Of a stretch of 64,000 nt of DNA, positions 42,628 through 50,975 are shown in pieces. Under the pieces are notes generated by a model. It ran no database searches, had not been told where the DNA came from, and saw only the letters and a list, made by a program, of their open reading frames with translations. Each line of letters opens with the position of its first letter. Positions within the stretch are counted from its first letter, which is position 1. This stretch comes from Candidatus Wallbacteria bacterium (GTDB lineage: Bacteria; Muiribacteriota; UBA6191; JACPRK01). The stretch is from positions 1-64,000 of the forward strand of contig JACQZN010000111.1 in assembly GCA_016213845.1 (NCBI GenBank). The letters run 5' to 3'. Position numbers and translations under genes: made by a program.

Positions 42628-44622
42628 CTACGCGGCCTCGATGCCGAGCTGCTGGCGGACCTTGCGGACCAACCGGCGACAGTCGTCGCACCAGAGATGC
42701 GAGATGGTGACCCGAGGCTTGTTCTCCGACTCGGCCACCGAGGACACGATACCGCCGTTGAGCGGGCTGCTGATCCAGGCATCGACGCCAAGCTTGCCGT
42801 CCGGATGCTCGAACTTCTTGATCCGATCGAGCAGCTTTGCCGCCACACCTTCGTTCTCGGAGTCAGTCTTCGCCGGGTCCTTGACCAGCGTGATCGACAT
42901 GCCGTGGGCCTTCGGCGCCCCGGGATAGGTCGAGCCGAGCACGATCGACTTGCCGAGTTTTCGCTTTTCGCGATCGGCCATCTGCTCTTGCATCTTGAAG
43001 AGTTTCGGCCCCGCTTCCTCCATCGCCGCGTGGAGGTCGTGTGCGTCTCGGTCCGCAATCGCGTCTTCGACGGGCTTCAGCGTCGCGGCGATCTCTTCCT
43101 CCGAGCGCCCACTGTGTGGCAGCAGTGCCTTGAGCCGGCTGACCAGCGTCTTCGCCCGGGCGACCATCTCCGCCGGAGGCTCCGCTTCGGAGAGCCGAGC
43201 CCGGCCTGTGACGTGCCCCTCGAGAAGGTCGTGGATGCCCTGTCGGCTGTCGCGGATGATCCGGTGTCCTTCCTTGCTCGGGTCGAACTTGGGATCGTTC
43301 TTGAGCCGCTCGACCTTGGCCTTCATGTGAGCGAGCGCGCCCTTGCCCCCGTGCTCGTGGATCAAGCGAACGGCCGAAGCTCGCATCTGGGCTTTCACGC
43401 CACCGTCGTCAGCCGGATCGCCGTGGAACTGCCACTCTCCGCTTGCGAGCTTGCCGGAGAGCCTCGACTCGTCCATCTCCTCACTGCCGGCCATACCGGG
43501 TCTCACTCTTCCGGTGTCACTGACGGGATCGAGCCGATACCTCGGAACGGAACTTCCGGCGATCTTGGTGGCGAGGCGCACGTGTCCGTCCGGACCGCGG
43601 AGTCGGTGTTCCGTAGCACCGGCGAGGCGGCTGCTGATGGCCGACAGCTTCGCGCTCTGCTCGCTTGGCTTGCCCTTCGCATAACGAGCCTCGTACTCCT
43701 GCGCGAAGTCCTCGTGACCGAGCTTCCGGTACAAGCCCGCCATCGCCAGCGTACGCCGGCGAAGTTCTTCATCAGAAACGCCCTCACGGCTTGCGTAGTC
43801 CTCTGCGATCTTCCGATCCACTGCCGTGAGGGCAGGTTTCTGGTCCGCGCCCGGCACCGGCTCCCACGGGTGTCGCCCGCCGTGGTACCGGAGCATGTTC
43901 GCAACTACCCGCATGTGATCGATCTGGCCTTGATTTGTCGAGCCTCCTCGGGCGAGTTCTCGCTGCAGCCTGGCGGCGTGAGCCTCAGCCGCATCCGCCG
44001 CAGCCTGAGCGTCCCCGTGATGCTCTTCCAACAACTGCTGTGCGCGATAGAGTCTTTTGGCATTCCGATTGTTCGCCTCTCTGTGGCGAGCCAGGAGTTC
44101 GGCCGCCGAGTGCATCATCTGATGGCTGGAGACCCGTTCCTCCTCCTTGCCACTTTGATGCCTCAGAACATACTCGTCACCCTGTCTCTCCAGGCTTCCC
44201 GGAGACGAAACCGTTGCGCCATTGGTGTCCAGGATCTTCACCCCGTGCTCCCGACTTACGTGCAGAATGTGCTTCCGGCCCAGCGGCTGATGGATGACTT
44301 GGGCGTGCGGGCTCCTGCGCTCGAGGTCGATGTTGCTCAGCGTTCGCGCGATGTCCGCGTGCCGCACTCGGCGGCTGTCGTACCCCCCGACCCAGACCCG
44401 CTTGCCGCCTCTCAGCGTCCGGTAGTGACCGCGGACCAGGCCCTTCGACAGCACGGGCAGCACCAACGCAACGCTCTTCTTCACCTTCGGGCCTCCAGTC
44501 ATCTTGGCGTAGATCGCCTGCACGAGCCGCCAGAAGCGGTGGTCGCTCTCGTGGACGTGCGGATACTTCTCCTGCACCCGGACCTTCGCCCGCTTCCACT
44601 CGGCCTCGTGTTCTTGCGGCAT
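42628..44622 (-). CDS. Large virion-type protein of the polyvalent cluster
   Basis: 664 residues. It begins with EAEWKRAKVRVQEKYPHVHESDHRFW..VQAIYAKM, a short module seen at the start of many phage virion proteins, then ALVLPVLSKGLVRGHYRTLRGGKRVWVGG, the shared motif. The rest is helical and charged, without a recognised enzyme; the C-terminus has a CDDC pair. The start lies 9 bases after a TCGTATT motif without a ribosome site. Confidence 0.65.
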   Translation of the reverse strand: MPQEHEAEWKRAKVRVQEKYPHVHESDHRFWRLVQAIYAKMTGGPKVKKSVALVLPVLSKGLVRGHYRTLRGGKRVWVGGYDSRRVRHADIARTLSNIDLERRSPHAQVIHQPLGRKHILHVSREHGVKILDTNGATVSSPGSLERQGDEYVLRHQSGKEEERVSSHQMMHSAAELLARHREANNRNAKRLYRAQQLLEEHHGDAQAAADAAEAHAARLQRELARGGSTNQGQIDHMRVVANMLRYHGGRHPWEPVPGADQKPALTAVDRKIAEDYASREGVSDEELRRRTLAMAGLYRKLGHEDFAQEYEARYAKGKPSEQSAKLSAISSRLAGATEHRLRGPDGHVRLATKIAGSSVPRYRLDPVSDTGRVRPGMAGSEEMDESRLSGKLASGEWQFHGDPADDGGVKAQMRASAVRLIHEHGGKGALAHMKAKVERLKNDPKFDPSKEGHRIIRDSRQGIHDLLEGHVTGRARLSEAEPPAEMVARAKTLVSRLKALLPHSGRSEEEIAATLKPVEDAIADRDAHDLHAAMEEAGPKLFKMQEQMADREKRKLGKSIVLGSTYPGAPKAHGMSITLVKDPAKTDSENEGVAAKLLDRIKKFEHPDGKLGVDAWISSPLNGGIVSSVAESENKPRVTISHLWCDDCRRLVRKVRQQLGIEAA

Positions 44623-44631
44623 CGCCGCCTG

Positions 44632-44638
44632 AATACGA
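44632..44638 (-). promoter_or_regulatory. TCGTATT motif, putative late promoter
   Basis: GGATCGTATTCAGGCGGCG leads directly to the ATG at 44622 (9-base spacer) in a 42-base gap. It is the closest match to the copy at 19124. Confidence 0.6.
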
Positions 44639-44664
44639 TCCGGGGCGGCTCTTCCTGCTTCCGC

Positions 44665-45027
44665 CTAGCTCGCCGCTTCCTCGAAGGTCGCGACTACTAC
44701 CTTCTCCCGCATCTCGCGCACGAACTCCGCCGGCGCCCAGATGTCGATCGGCCGGCCGGTCCGCTTCGAGTTGACGACCGCGTGCGTCAGGCGGCCCCCC
44801 TGCTGGTTGGCTAGAAGGTCGGCGCGCGTCACGCCCATCTTCGCAAGCTCGTCGGTCGTGAACGGGATCTCGCCGCGCTTCTTCATCAGGTCCGTCAGGG
44901 CCACTAGTTGATCGTCGGTGAGCAGACGCCCGGACGGCCCCGCGTCAATGAAGCGCCGGCGACGAACGTACCGGCCGCCACGGCGGGCGTTCAGGGTGTT
45001 GAGTGCTCCGCGTCCTTGATGGCTCAT
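44665..45027 (-). CDS. Small head-region protein, function unknown
   Basis: 120 residues. A basic N-terminus (RRGGRYVRRRRF) is followed by helices (DDQLVALTDLMKKRG; TDELAKMGVTRADLLA) suggesting a DNA-binding or internal virion protein. It starts by ATGA overlap with the minor head protein. No family recognised. Confidence 0.6.
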   Translation of the reverse strand: MSHQGRGALNTLNARRGGRYVRRRRFIDAGPSGRLLTDDQLVALTDLMKKRGEIPFTTDELAKMGVTRADLLANQQGGRLTHAVVNSKRTGRPIDIWAPAEFVREMREKVVVATFEEAAS

Positions 45028-46124
45028 CGGCCTTGTCTCCTCTCTCGGATCGCATCGAACAGGTGGGGGGTCACGTTGGGCGAGTAGACCTGACAGGGGG
45101 AGTCGGTACAATTTGGATGGCTCGGCCCCACGGTGGCGACCCACTCCGCGCGCTTGCGGCCGGCGTTGTTGGGCCCGTTGCGCTCGAGCTCGCTGAGCGG
45201 GTAGAGCCGCGGCGCCCCGTCTGGTTCCGTCCAGAGACGGAGGCAGTCCCGACATGCTTCATCTCGGACGAGCTTGTAGACCAGCGGGTCCGGGTCCTTC
45301 TCCTGCTCGCGGATCGCGGTAACATTTCCTTCGTGGAAGGCCTGTTGCATCTCCGTCCTGACTACTCTCTCGAAGTCACGATTGATGCCCTTGGACTTCA
45401 AGTCCCAGAACAGGTCGCTGACCGTCCCGCTGAAGCCGCGGCGGGTCTCGATCGACGTGGCGATCCGGTTCTGGATCGCGCGCTTCTCCGCCGCGAGCAC
45501 GACCTCCTCCATCGAGTGCCCGACGTCGTCGGCAATGCTGCTGACGTAGGTAGCGGCGCTCCGCCGCGCCATCTCCAGCGCCTGGCGCTCGAGCGGTCCC
45601 AGCGGCGGCGGGGCGGCCTCCATCTTGACCCACATCGTGAAGCTTGAGGCTGGCGCCTGTCCTCCCGCCCGCTGCCGCAGCACGCCGTAGAGCGCGGCGC
45701 TCGCGGGCCAGCGCGTCCACTCCTCGATGAGCCCCAGGTGCTTGAGCGCCGACAGCTTGACTTCGCCGTCGACGATCTCGCCGGTGACGTTGAAGACGAG
45801 AGCGGCCCGGCGTCGCTGCATCTCCGCGCGGATGCGCTGGTAGTCCTCGGAGGACAGCGGCAGCCGCGGCTCGCGCCCGAGGATGGCCGTCACCGCGTGG
45901 ACGACCTTCTGCATCCAGCCGCCGAAGTCGCCGCGTGCGCGCCGGAACAACTCCTCGAGCACGGGATCGTCCCGCCAGCCGCCATGCTCTCCGTCGACGG
46001 CCTTGCCCAGCGGCTCCCAGTCCGGCCACTCCAGCGCCACGCCCCGGGCTGCCGCCAGCTCGCCCAGCACGCGGCGGAAGGAGTCGTCGTCGAGCAGGTG
46101 CAGGTTGGAGCGGACGCGCGTCAC
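45024..46124 (-). CDS. Minor head protein (SPP1 gp7 / Mu F-like)
   Basis: 366 residues. The C-terminal 110 residues match the phage head-morphogenesis family: VVRTEMQQAFHEGN, DEACRDCLRLW, PLSELERNG.N.GR and VGPSHPNCTDSPCQVY. Such proteins sit next to the portal and join early head assembly. Coupled to the portal gene by overlap. Confidence 0.85.
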   Translation of the reverse strand: MTRVRSNLHLLDDDSFRRVLGELAAARGVALEWPDWEPLGKAVDGEHGGWRDDPVLEELFRRARGDFGGWMQKVVHAVTAILGREPRLPLSSEDYQRIRAEMQRRRAALVFNVTGEIVDGEVKLSALKHLGLIEEWTRWPASAALYGVLRQRAGGQAPASSFTMWVKMEAAPPPLGPLERQALEMARRSAATYVSSIADDVGHSMEEVVLAAEKRAIQNRIATSIETRRGFSGTVSDLFWDLKSKGINRDFERVVRTEMQQAFHEGNVTAIREQEKDPDPLVYKLVRDEACRDCLRLWTEPDGAPRLYPLSELERNGPNNAGRKRAEWVATVGPSHPNCTDSPCQVYSPNVTPHLFDAIRERRQGR

Positions 46125-47905
46125 GGGCGATCCTCGAAGACGATCACGATGTCGTCGGCGAGAGCCTTCTGCACAGGTCGGCGGCCGCGATCAGACCCTT
46201 CCCCTTCGCCTTGGTCCTGCGCTTCCCGCGGCGGTGCCCCCCGCCCCCTCCCCCGAGGGCGCCCTTCAAAGTCGGGGATTTCGTCGACCTCGTCGGCGGG
46301 GCGGCCCGGGCGGGCGGCCATCTCGCGCGCCCCCAGTTGCGGCGGACGCTCTCCACCCTGGCCCGGCTGCTGCCGCGCCTGCTGTTGCTGGGCCTGCATC
46401 TCCTGCGCGATGTACGGTACGAGCGCGGTATTCGCGGGAATCTGGCTCCACCACTTCCCGAACGGCTTCTCGCCATCGGCCGCGCGCAACTCGTCGATTG
46501 TCTTCGTCGTCCCGAGCTCCTTCGCGCGGATCTCGAGCGCCTGCGCCTCGTCCTCCCGGTTCAGGCCCCAGATGTAGAACACGTAGTCGGGATGCCGCTG
46601 GCGGACGAGTTGCGTCATCGCGTCGGCGAACCACCAAGCCATCGTGTTGAGGCCCTGGTCCTTCGAGTTGGCGACCTCGCTCTCGCGGTTGTGCTCGAAG
46701 ATCGCCCCACCCTCGCCGGCCTGGCCCTTGAAGTTGATCTCCGACGGGTCCATCCGGTAGACCGCGCAGTCGAGAGAGACGAGCGCCTGCATCCACGGCG
46801 AGAATTCCATCTCTCGGTTGCCTTCCTTGAGGCGCACGGCCTGCAGGTCGGTCTTGTCCTCCGTCTGGATGATGGGGATGCGGTGGGCGCCCTCGCTGCC
46901 GAGGAAGCGCGCCCGCAGCTGGTCCTCGAGTGCGAGACGGGCGTCGTCGGTGTAGCCCCCGGAGAGATTCAGGATCACGTCGACCATCGAGCCCCGCGTG
47001 AAGACGTCGGCGTTGTAGCGGAAGCTGGAAGCGAAGGCGAGCGTGGCCTCGATTGCGCGCTCGACGTGGCTGGGCGGGTAACCGAAGTCGCGCGTGTCGG
47101 ATGTCGGCGCAAAGGTGGGGATCAGCAACTCGCCGGCGGCGAACGTGTCGACCAGCCGGCCGTCGCGCATCATCACGTACTCGTACTCGCTGACGTCGTA
47201 GCCGAGCTCGCCGCGCAGCTTCACCCACGCGCTGGCCAGCCGGTCGTCGTCGGGGCGCTTGTCCCCCGGGTCGATGTACTTGCGGGCCAGCGCGAAGGTC
47301 GGCAGAATCTCCTCGCCATCACGGACGCACCACTGGAGGAGTTCGCCGCGGAAGTTCCGGAGTAGCTGTATCACCGGCCGGTTCATCGACATGTGATCGT
47401 TGATGATCTTCGATGTCGCGCCGGAGAACGACGGCTCGTGGACGGGATGCGGGCACTCGAACAGCGGCCGAATCCCTGCGGCCACGCGATCCTCTTCCTT
47501 GGGGTCGACCGTCACGCGCGGGTTGAAATGGTCCTTGTGCAGGATGTCCCAGCCGATGTCTCGCTTCGGGTCCATGATGCGGCGTGTCATGCGCAGCATC
47601 TGGTTCACGCGCACGGAGTGGATTGCCGCCAGCAGCGGGCTCGTGCGCGCGATCGTTCGGAGCGACCGCAGGCTGAGCGAGGAGTAGCCGTAGCCAGCAC
47701 CCGCGCGGGAAACCTGGCCCTTGAGGTAGCCGCCGGCGATGGGCCCCGAGCCCATCACGTAGGGCAGGAACTCGCCGCGTGGCAGCGCGATGGACGTCAC
47801 CTTCGGGGGCGCCGCCGCGGGCCCGCGATCCGAGCCCCGCCCCCGGTCGGCCTGCAGCGCGCCGCTCAAGTCCTCAAGGATCTCGTCGACCGTTTGCCGG
47901 GCCAT
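46121..47905 (-). CDS. Portal protein
   Basis: 594 residues. Portal-type features: a wing/stem core with LRSLRTIARTSPLLAAIHSVRVNQM, PVIQLLRNFRGELLQWCVRDG, and a helical C-terminal clip (EDEAQALEIRAKELG). It ends in a Pro/Gly/Arg-rich tail. Gene order terminase, portal, minor head protein is canonical. It forms the dodecameric DNA channel and packaging motor dock. Confidence 0.8.
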   Translation of the reverse strand: MARQTVDEILEDLSGALQADRGRGSDRGPAAAPPKVTSIALPRGEFLPYVMGSGPIAGGYLKGQVSRAGAGYGYSSLSLRSLRTIARTSPLLAAIHSVRVNQMLRMTRRIMDPKRDIGWDILHKDHFNPRVTVDPKEEDRVAAGIRPLFECPHPVHEPSFSGATSKIINDHMSMNRPVIQLLRNFRGELLQWCVRDGEEILPTFALARKYIDPGDKRPDDDRLASAWVKLRGELGYDVSEYEYVMMRDGRLVDTFAAGELLIPTFAPTSDTRDFGYPPSHVERAIEATLAFASSFRYNADVFTRGSMVDVILNLSGGYTDDARLALEDQLRARFLGSEGAHRIPIIQTEDKTDLQAVRLKEGNREMEFSPWMQALVSLDCAVYRMDPSEINFKGQAGEGGAIFEHNRESEVANSKDQGLNTMAWWFADAMTQLVRQRHPDYVFYIWGLNREDEAQALEIRAKELGTTKTIDELRAADGEKPFGKWWSQIPANTALVPYIAQEMQAQQQQARQQPGQGGERPPQLGAREMAARPGRPADEVDEIPDFEGRPRGRGRGAPPREAQDQGEGEGSDRGRRPVQKALADDIVIVFEDRP

Positions 47906-47908
47906 CGC

Positions 47909-48412
47909 CTACCGCGCCCTCCTGGCCTGGGCTTGACGGACCATCGCCTCCAGCCGTTGTTTCTCCGCCGCAGGCAATGAGCTGAGGGGGACGGAGCCGA
48001 TCGCGGAGAATTGAGCTTCCCTGCGACCGTCGGCAACCGCCGCCAGGTCCGACTCAAGCGAGGCATGGGCGTCCAGCAGCGCCTTGCGCAGCGTCCCCGC
48101 GGGCTGAATGCGGAAGTCCGGCAGGCCCGGCATGTTCCGCTCGTCGACCACAAAGGGCATCGAGTGGCACGGCGGCGGAAACGAGAGCTTCACGCGCCCG
48201 ACCGGGTGCTTGCCCGCACGCTCGTCGGCGATGTTGCGTCGGGCTGCAAGGCTGAAGATGGTCGGACTTTCCTGGATGAGCCTGGAGGCAAACGCGGGCG
48301 TGACGGCGAGCTCGAACAGGTAGAGCGTGGGAACGGCGAGCCTGCCGAGGAACGCTCGGATGGCGGCGTCGACGGCAACGGTTGCGGGTCGGTATCGGGC
48401 GGGCTCTGGCAT
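47909..48412 (-). CDS. Hypothetical protein upstream of the portal
   Basis: 167 residues if translation starts at the ATG at 48412. Mixed sequence with a helical end (LPAAEKQRLEAMVRQAQARR). A TTG at 48460 would extend it but overlaps the motif at 48460-48466. It ends 3 bases before the portal gene. No family recognised, and no Shine-Dalgarno is evident. Confidence 0.55.
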   Translation of the reverse strand: MPEPARYRPATVAVDAAIRAFLGRLAVPTLYLFELAVTPAFASRLIQESPTIFSLAARRNIADERAGKHPVGRVKLSFPPPCHSMPFVVDERNMPGLPDFRIQPAGTLRKALLDAHASLESDLAAVADGRREAQFSAIGSVPLSSLPAAEKQRLEAMVRQAQARRAR

Positions 48413-48459
48413 CGGAGGGAGGGACGGATGGAGCCGGTGAGGCCGGCCGTCGCCCTCCA

Positions 48460-48466
48460 AATACGA
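48460..48466 (-). promoter_or_regulatory. TCGTATT motif after a terminator
   Basis: GTTCGTATTTGGAGGG lies 26 bases downstream of the intrinsic terminator at 48493-48518 and 47 bases before the next ATG. A terminator followed by this motif is what a fresh transcription unit for the portal cluster would look like. Confidence 0.6.
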
Positions 48467-48492
48467 ACACGCGCGGAGAGGGGAAACAGAAA

Positions 48493-48518
48493 CCCCGCCG
48501 CCAGTGAAGGCAACGGGG
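48493..48518 (-). terminator. Intrinsic terminator
   Basis: On the minus transcript, CCCCGUUGCC pairs with GGCGGCGGGG (10 bp, two G-U) around a 6-base loop, then UUUCUGUUU. It would end the transcript coming from the terminase genes and tRNA. Confidence 0.7.
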
Positions 48519-48883
48519 ATGCTGGTGGGGCCTGAGTCCAGGGTTCGGTAGGCCGCTGGAGTGTCCCTGTGCGATGGTCCTGGGCTGGCGACTCACGCCG
48601 CACTGCTGTAACCTCAGCCCTCTCGATCGGGGCATCTTGTGGGACCGCTCCCTCAAGACCGGTCCATTGTACCACCCGGACCACACACACGCAAGCTTTT
48701 TCTTTTCGACGGAGAAGAGCGACCCCGAAGCCCTGCGAGAGCGTCGGGGTCTACCGTTCGGATTTCGCCAGGCCGCGCCCTGGGACCACTCCCGGGCTCC
48801 AAGCTACGCGGGCCAGGAGCCATAGTCTGTCGAGAATCCTGCGGGCTACGGGTGAGCCCTATCACGTGGGGGGGGAATCGTTT
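48519..48883. other. Non-coding stretch between tRNA and portal cluster
   Basis: About 365 bases without a convincing gene on either strand. It holds another hairpin on the minus strand (GACCCCGA with TCGGGGTC, near 48720-48752) and a run of A/T-rich sequence near 48700. No RNA family was recognised. Confidence 0.6.
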
Positions 48884-48959
48884 TGGTTGCGCTGACAGGA
48901 TTCGAACCTGCGACCTCCTGGTTATGAGCCAGACGAGCTTCCAACTGCTCCACAGCGCA
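48884..48959 (-). tRNA. tRNA with CAU anticodon (Met-type)
   Basis: A full 76-base cloverleaf on the minus strand: acceptor TGCGCTG/CAGCGCA, anticodon stem TCTGG/CCAGG around CTCATAA, T arm GCAGG/CCTGT around TTCGAAT, and an encoded CCA. The anticodon stem lacks the three G-C pairs of initiators, so it is an elongator Met or a tRNA-Ile2 with modified C34. It lies inside the phage late region. Confidence 0.92.
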
Positions 48960-48966
48960 GCAAGAA

Positions 48967-48973
48967 GATACGA
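48967..48973 (-). promoter_or_regulatory. TCGTATC motif directly upstream of the tRNA
   Basis: CTCGTATCTTCTTGC ends at the tRNA 5' terminus; the motif is 7 bases before it. This is the distance from a -10 element to a start site. Confidence 0.55.
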
Positions 48974-48976
48974 GCG

Positions 48977-49165
48977 TCACGCCCAAGGCCGCCCCTCCCG
49001 TCCGACCAGCGCCGGGTCAATCCGGAAGGGCTCGAGCGCGGGATACACGCCCGTGCCGCTGTACTCGGTCTCCGACTCGAAGATCGCGTAATCCAGCATC
49101 AGGCCGCCATGCTCATCGACGAAGACCCGCGCGGTGTCGGCGTCGAAGCGAAGGGAGTTGTTCAC
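48977..49165 (-). CDS. Small hypothetical protein
   Basis: 62 residues from a GTG (MNNSLRFDADTARVFVDEHG). Beta-type strands with acidic residues; a FESETEY segment. No family recognised. The GTG lies 8 bases after a TCGTATT motif and there is no Shine-Dalgarno, so the transcript may be leaderless. Confidence 0.6.
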   Translation of the reverse strand: MNNSLRFDADTARVFVDEHGGLMLDYAIFESETEYSGTGVYPALEPFRIDPALVGREGRPWA

Positions 49166-49173
49166 ACCGGCTG

Positions 49174-49180
49174 AATACGA
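49174..49180 (-). promoter_or_regulatory. TCGTATT motif, putative late promoter
   Basis: CGGTCGTATTCAGCCGGT precedes the GTG at 49165 by 8 bases in the 22-base gap after the terminase gene. Confidence 0.6.
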
Positions 49181-49187
49181 CCGGCCG

Positions 49188-50975
49188 TCAGACGACTTCG
49201 GCCATCACCACGTTGGCCATCCGTTCAGTCCTGGCCATCGCCGCATCACAGTAGGCGTTCGAGTGGACGAAGTGCGGGTCGAGGCCGATGTTCCTGAAGA
49301 CGATCCTGTACTTGCCCCCGCTCTCGTCGCCAACGGCCTCCTTCTCGCGGACGATGTGCGTCAGGTGCGTGTAGAGCACCTGCTCGCAGATGAGGACCCA
49401 CTGCCGCGTGCCCTCCCAGATCATCTCCGCGCAGAGCGCCAGGGGATTGGGGATCACGTTCTCGCGGTTGACGTAGCGCTTGAGGCTCCACTCGAGGATC
49501 TTCGTCCGGTCGAGGTGCACGCGGTACGGATTCACAATCGCACGCGCCGAGCGTCTTTCGTCGGCGGCGATGTCGCCGTCACGGTCGAGCCAACGGATCA
49601 TCTTGTCGTTCTCGTGGTAGCTGGCGAGGAAGACGCGGCCAGGGAAACTCATTGAGAGCTTGTGCGCCTCGTTGTAGTTGATCATCTCGTCAACGACAGC
49701 CACCGAGATGTCGAAGGCGCGCATCAGCGCGTAGAGACCGTCGAAGGCATCCTTGCCCTCGAAGACCGCCAGGTGAACGAGTTGGCTCTTCATGTTGGGC
49801 AGAAGCTTCTTCACGACGGCGTAGATGCTGCCGCCCATCTGGTCTGCGCCGAGGAAGTAGTTGTGACCCGAACGCTCCCAGGAGAGAGTCGGGTCCTCGC
49901 ACGCCCGCAGGTGGTCGAGCGTGCAGATGATCTTGTCGGGGCTGACGAACGGCTTGCCGATCTTGTTCTGGAAGAGACGCTCCATCGCGCTCCCGCCCAT
50001 CGCGGAAGCCGTTCGGTACGACCGAAGCATCGAGGCCGGCGAGACCGTCGTCGAGATCGTCTGCGGGAAGTGGTAGCCGCGCAACTCCGCGCCAGGGGTC
50101 TCCGGCCTCCAGCCGGCGAACTCGCCCATCACCTTCGGCCTCAACGGATTCACGCGCGCGTTGCAGCGCTGGCAGAAGTAGAAGACCTCGCCCGTGTGCT
50201 GATCCTCGCGGATGCACTCGATGGCCTCTGGGCGGAAATGGTCGCTGAGAACCACGCCCTCCGGACAGCGACAGTCGGAGTGCCACAGCCGGCGGTCGCT
50301 CCGCTTCTTGACGATGAAGTCGATGTCCCCGTCGGGGTAGCCCGCCGTGGAGATGAAGTCGACGAACTGGAAGCGAGTGTTGCCCGACAGACGCTCCTCG
50401 GTCTCCATCACGTCCTCGATGGCCATCTTGCGGACTTCGTCGAAGACCAGGGCGTCGAGAGGCAGCGCATCCGTAGTGGCCTTGCCACCCATCCACTGCC
50501 AGTAGATTGTCGAGTCGCCGAACGTCTGGATCTGCAGGTTCTCCGTGTCGTCACCGCGCCGTTGCTGCTTCAGAGCCGGAATCGTTTCGGCGATCTTCCG
50601 GAAGCGCTGACCCGAGAACGCAAACGCCATCCGCTGGTCCGGCAGGTAGTAGCCGATGTTTAGGCTGAACCGGGCCATCCGCCAGAGCTGCTTGAGGAAC
50701 TGATAGACCGACAGGCGCGTTTGGGCCCCCTTGATGACCGCCATCCCCCGGTGCGAGCCGTCGAGCTGGCACTGGTCGCGGTAGATGGCCTCCAGTGGCG
50801 GGTTGTCCTCGAGCGTCCACTGCTGGCGGTCGACGATCTTGACGTTGGCCGCGCACCAGTCGGCCAGCGAAAGGTCAGTCTTCTGAGCGGCCGCCGAGGA
50901 CCCCTGCGATCGCTGGAAGCCCCGCAGGATGGCACTGACGGACTCGCTCAGCAAGTCCGGCGCGGAAGAACGCAT
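49188..50975 (-). CDS. Terminase large subunit (GpA-like)
   Basis: 595 residues from an ATG with AGGAG 8 bases upstream; a GTG at 50984 is an alternative. The ATPase half has an atypical Walker A (VIKGAQTRLS, about residue 85) and Walker B (LDALVFDEVRKMA, about 175), followed by a Cys cluster (CRCPEG and CQRCNARV) as in GpA-type terminases. The nuclease half includes GADQMGGSIYAVV. It packages DNA into proheads through the portal. It overlaps the small subunit gene by about 100 bases. Confidence 0.8.
   Translation of the reverse strand: MRSSAPDLLSESVSAILRGFQRSQGSSAAAQKTDLSLADWCAANVKIVDRQQWTLEDNPPLEAIYRDQCQLDGSHRGMAVIKGAQTRLSVYQFLKQLWRMARFSLNIGYYLPDQRMAFAFSGQRFRKIAETIPALKQQRRGDDTENLQIQTFGDSTIYWQWMGGKATTDALPLDALVFDEVRKMAIEDVMETEERLSGNTRFQFVDFISTAGYPDGDIDFIVKKRSDRRLWHSDCRCPEGVVLSDHFRPEAIECIREDQHTGEVFYFCQRCNARVNPLRPKVMGEFAGWRPETPGAELRGYHFPQTISTTVSPASMLRSYRTASAMGGSAMERLFQNKIGKPFVSPDKIICTLDHLRACEDPTLSWERSGHNYFLGADQMGGSIYAVVKKLLPNMKSQLVHLAVFEGKDAFDGLYALMRAFDISVAVVDEMINYNEAHKLSMSFPGRVFLASYHENDKMIRWLDRDGDIAADERRSARAIVNPYRVHLDRTKILEWSLKRYVNRENVIPNPLALCAEMIWEGTRQWVLICEQVLYTHLTHIVREKEAVGDESGGKYRIVFRNIGLDPHFVHSNAYCDAAMARTERMANVVMAEVV

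Noticed and set aside
42571-44814. A 747-residue plus-strand open frame opposite the large head protein
   Set aside because: It is the antisense of a high-GC gene with better codon use, motifs and operon context on the minus strand; it has no recognisable domain.
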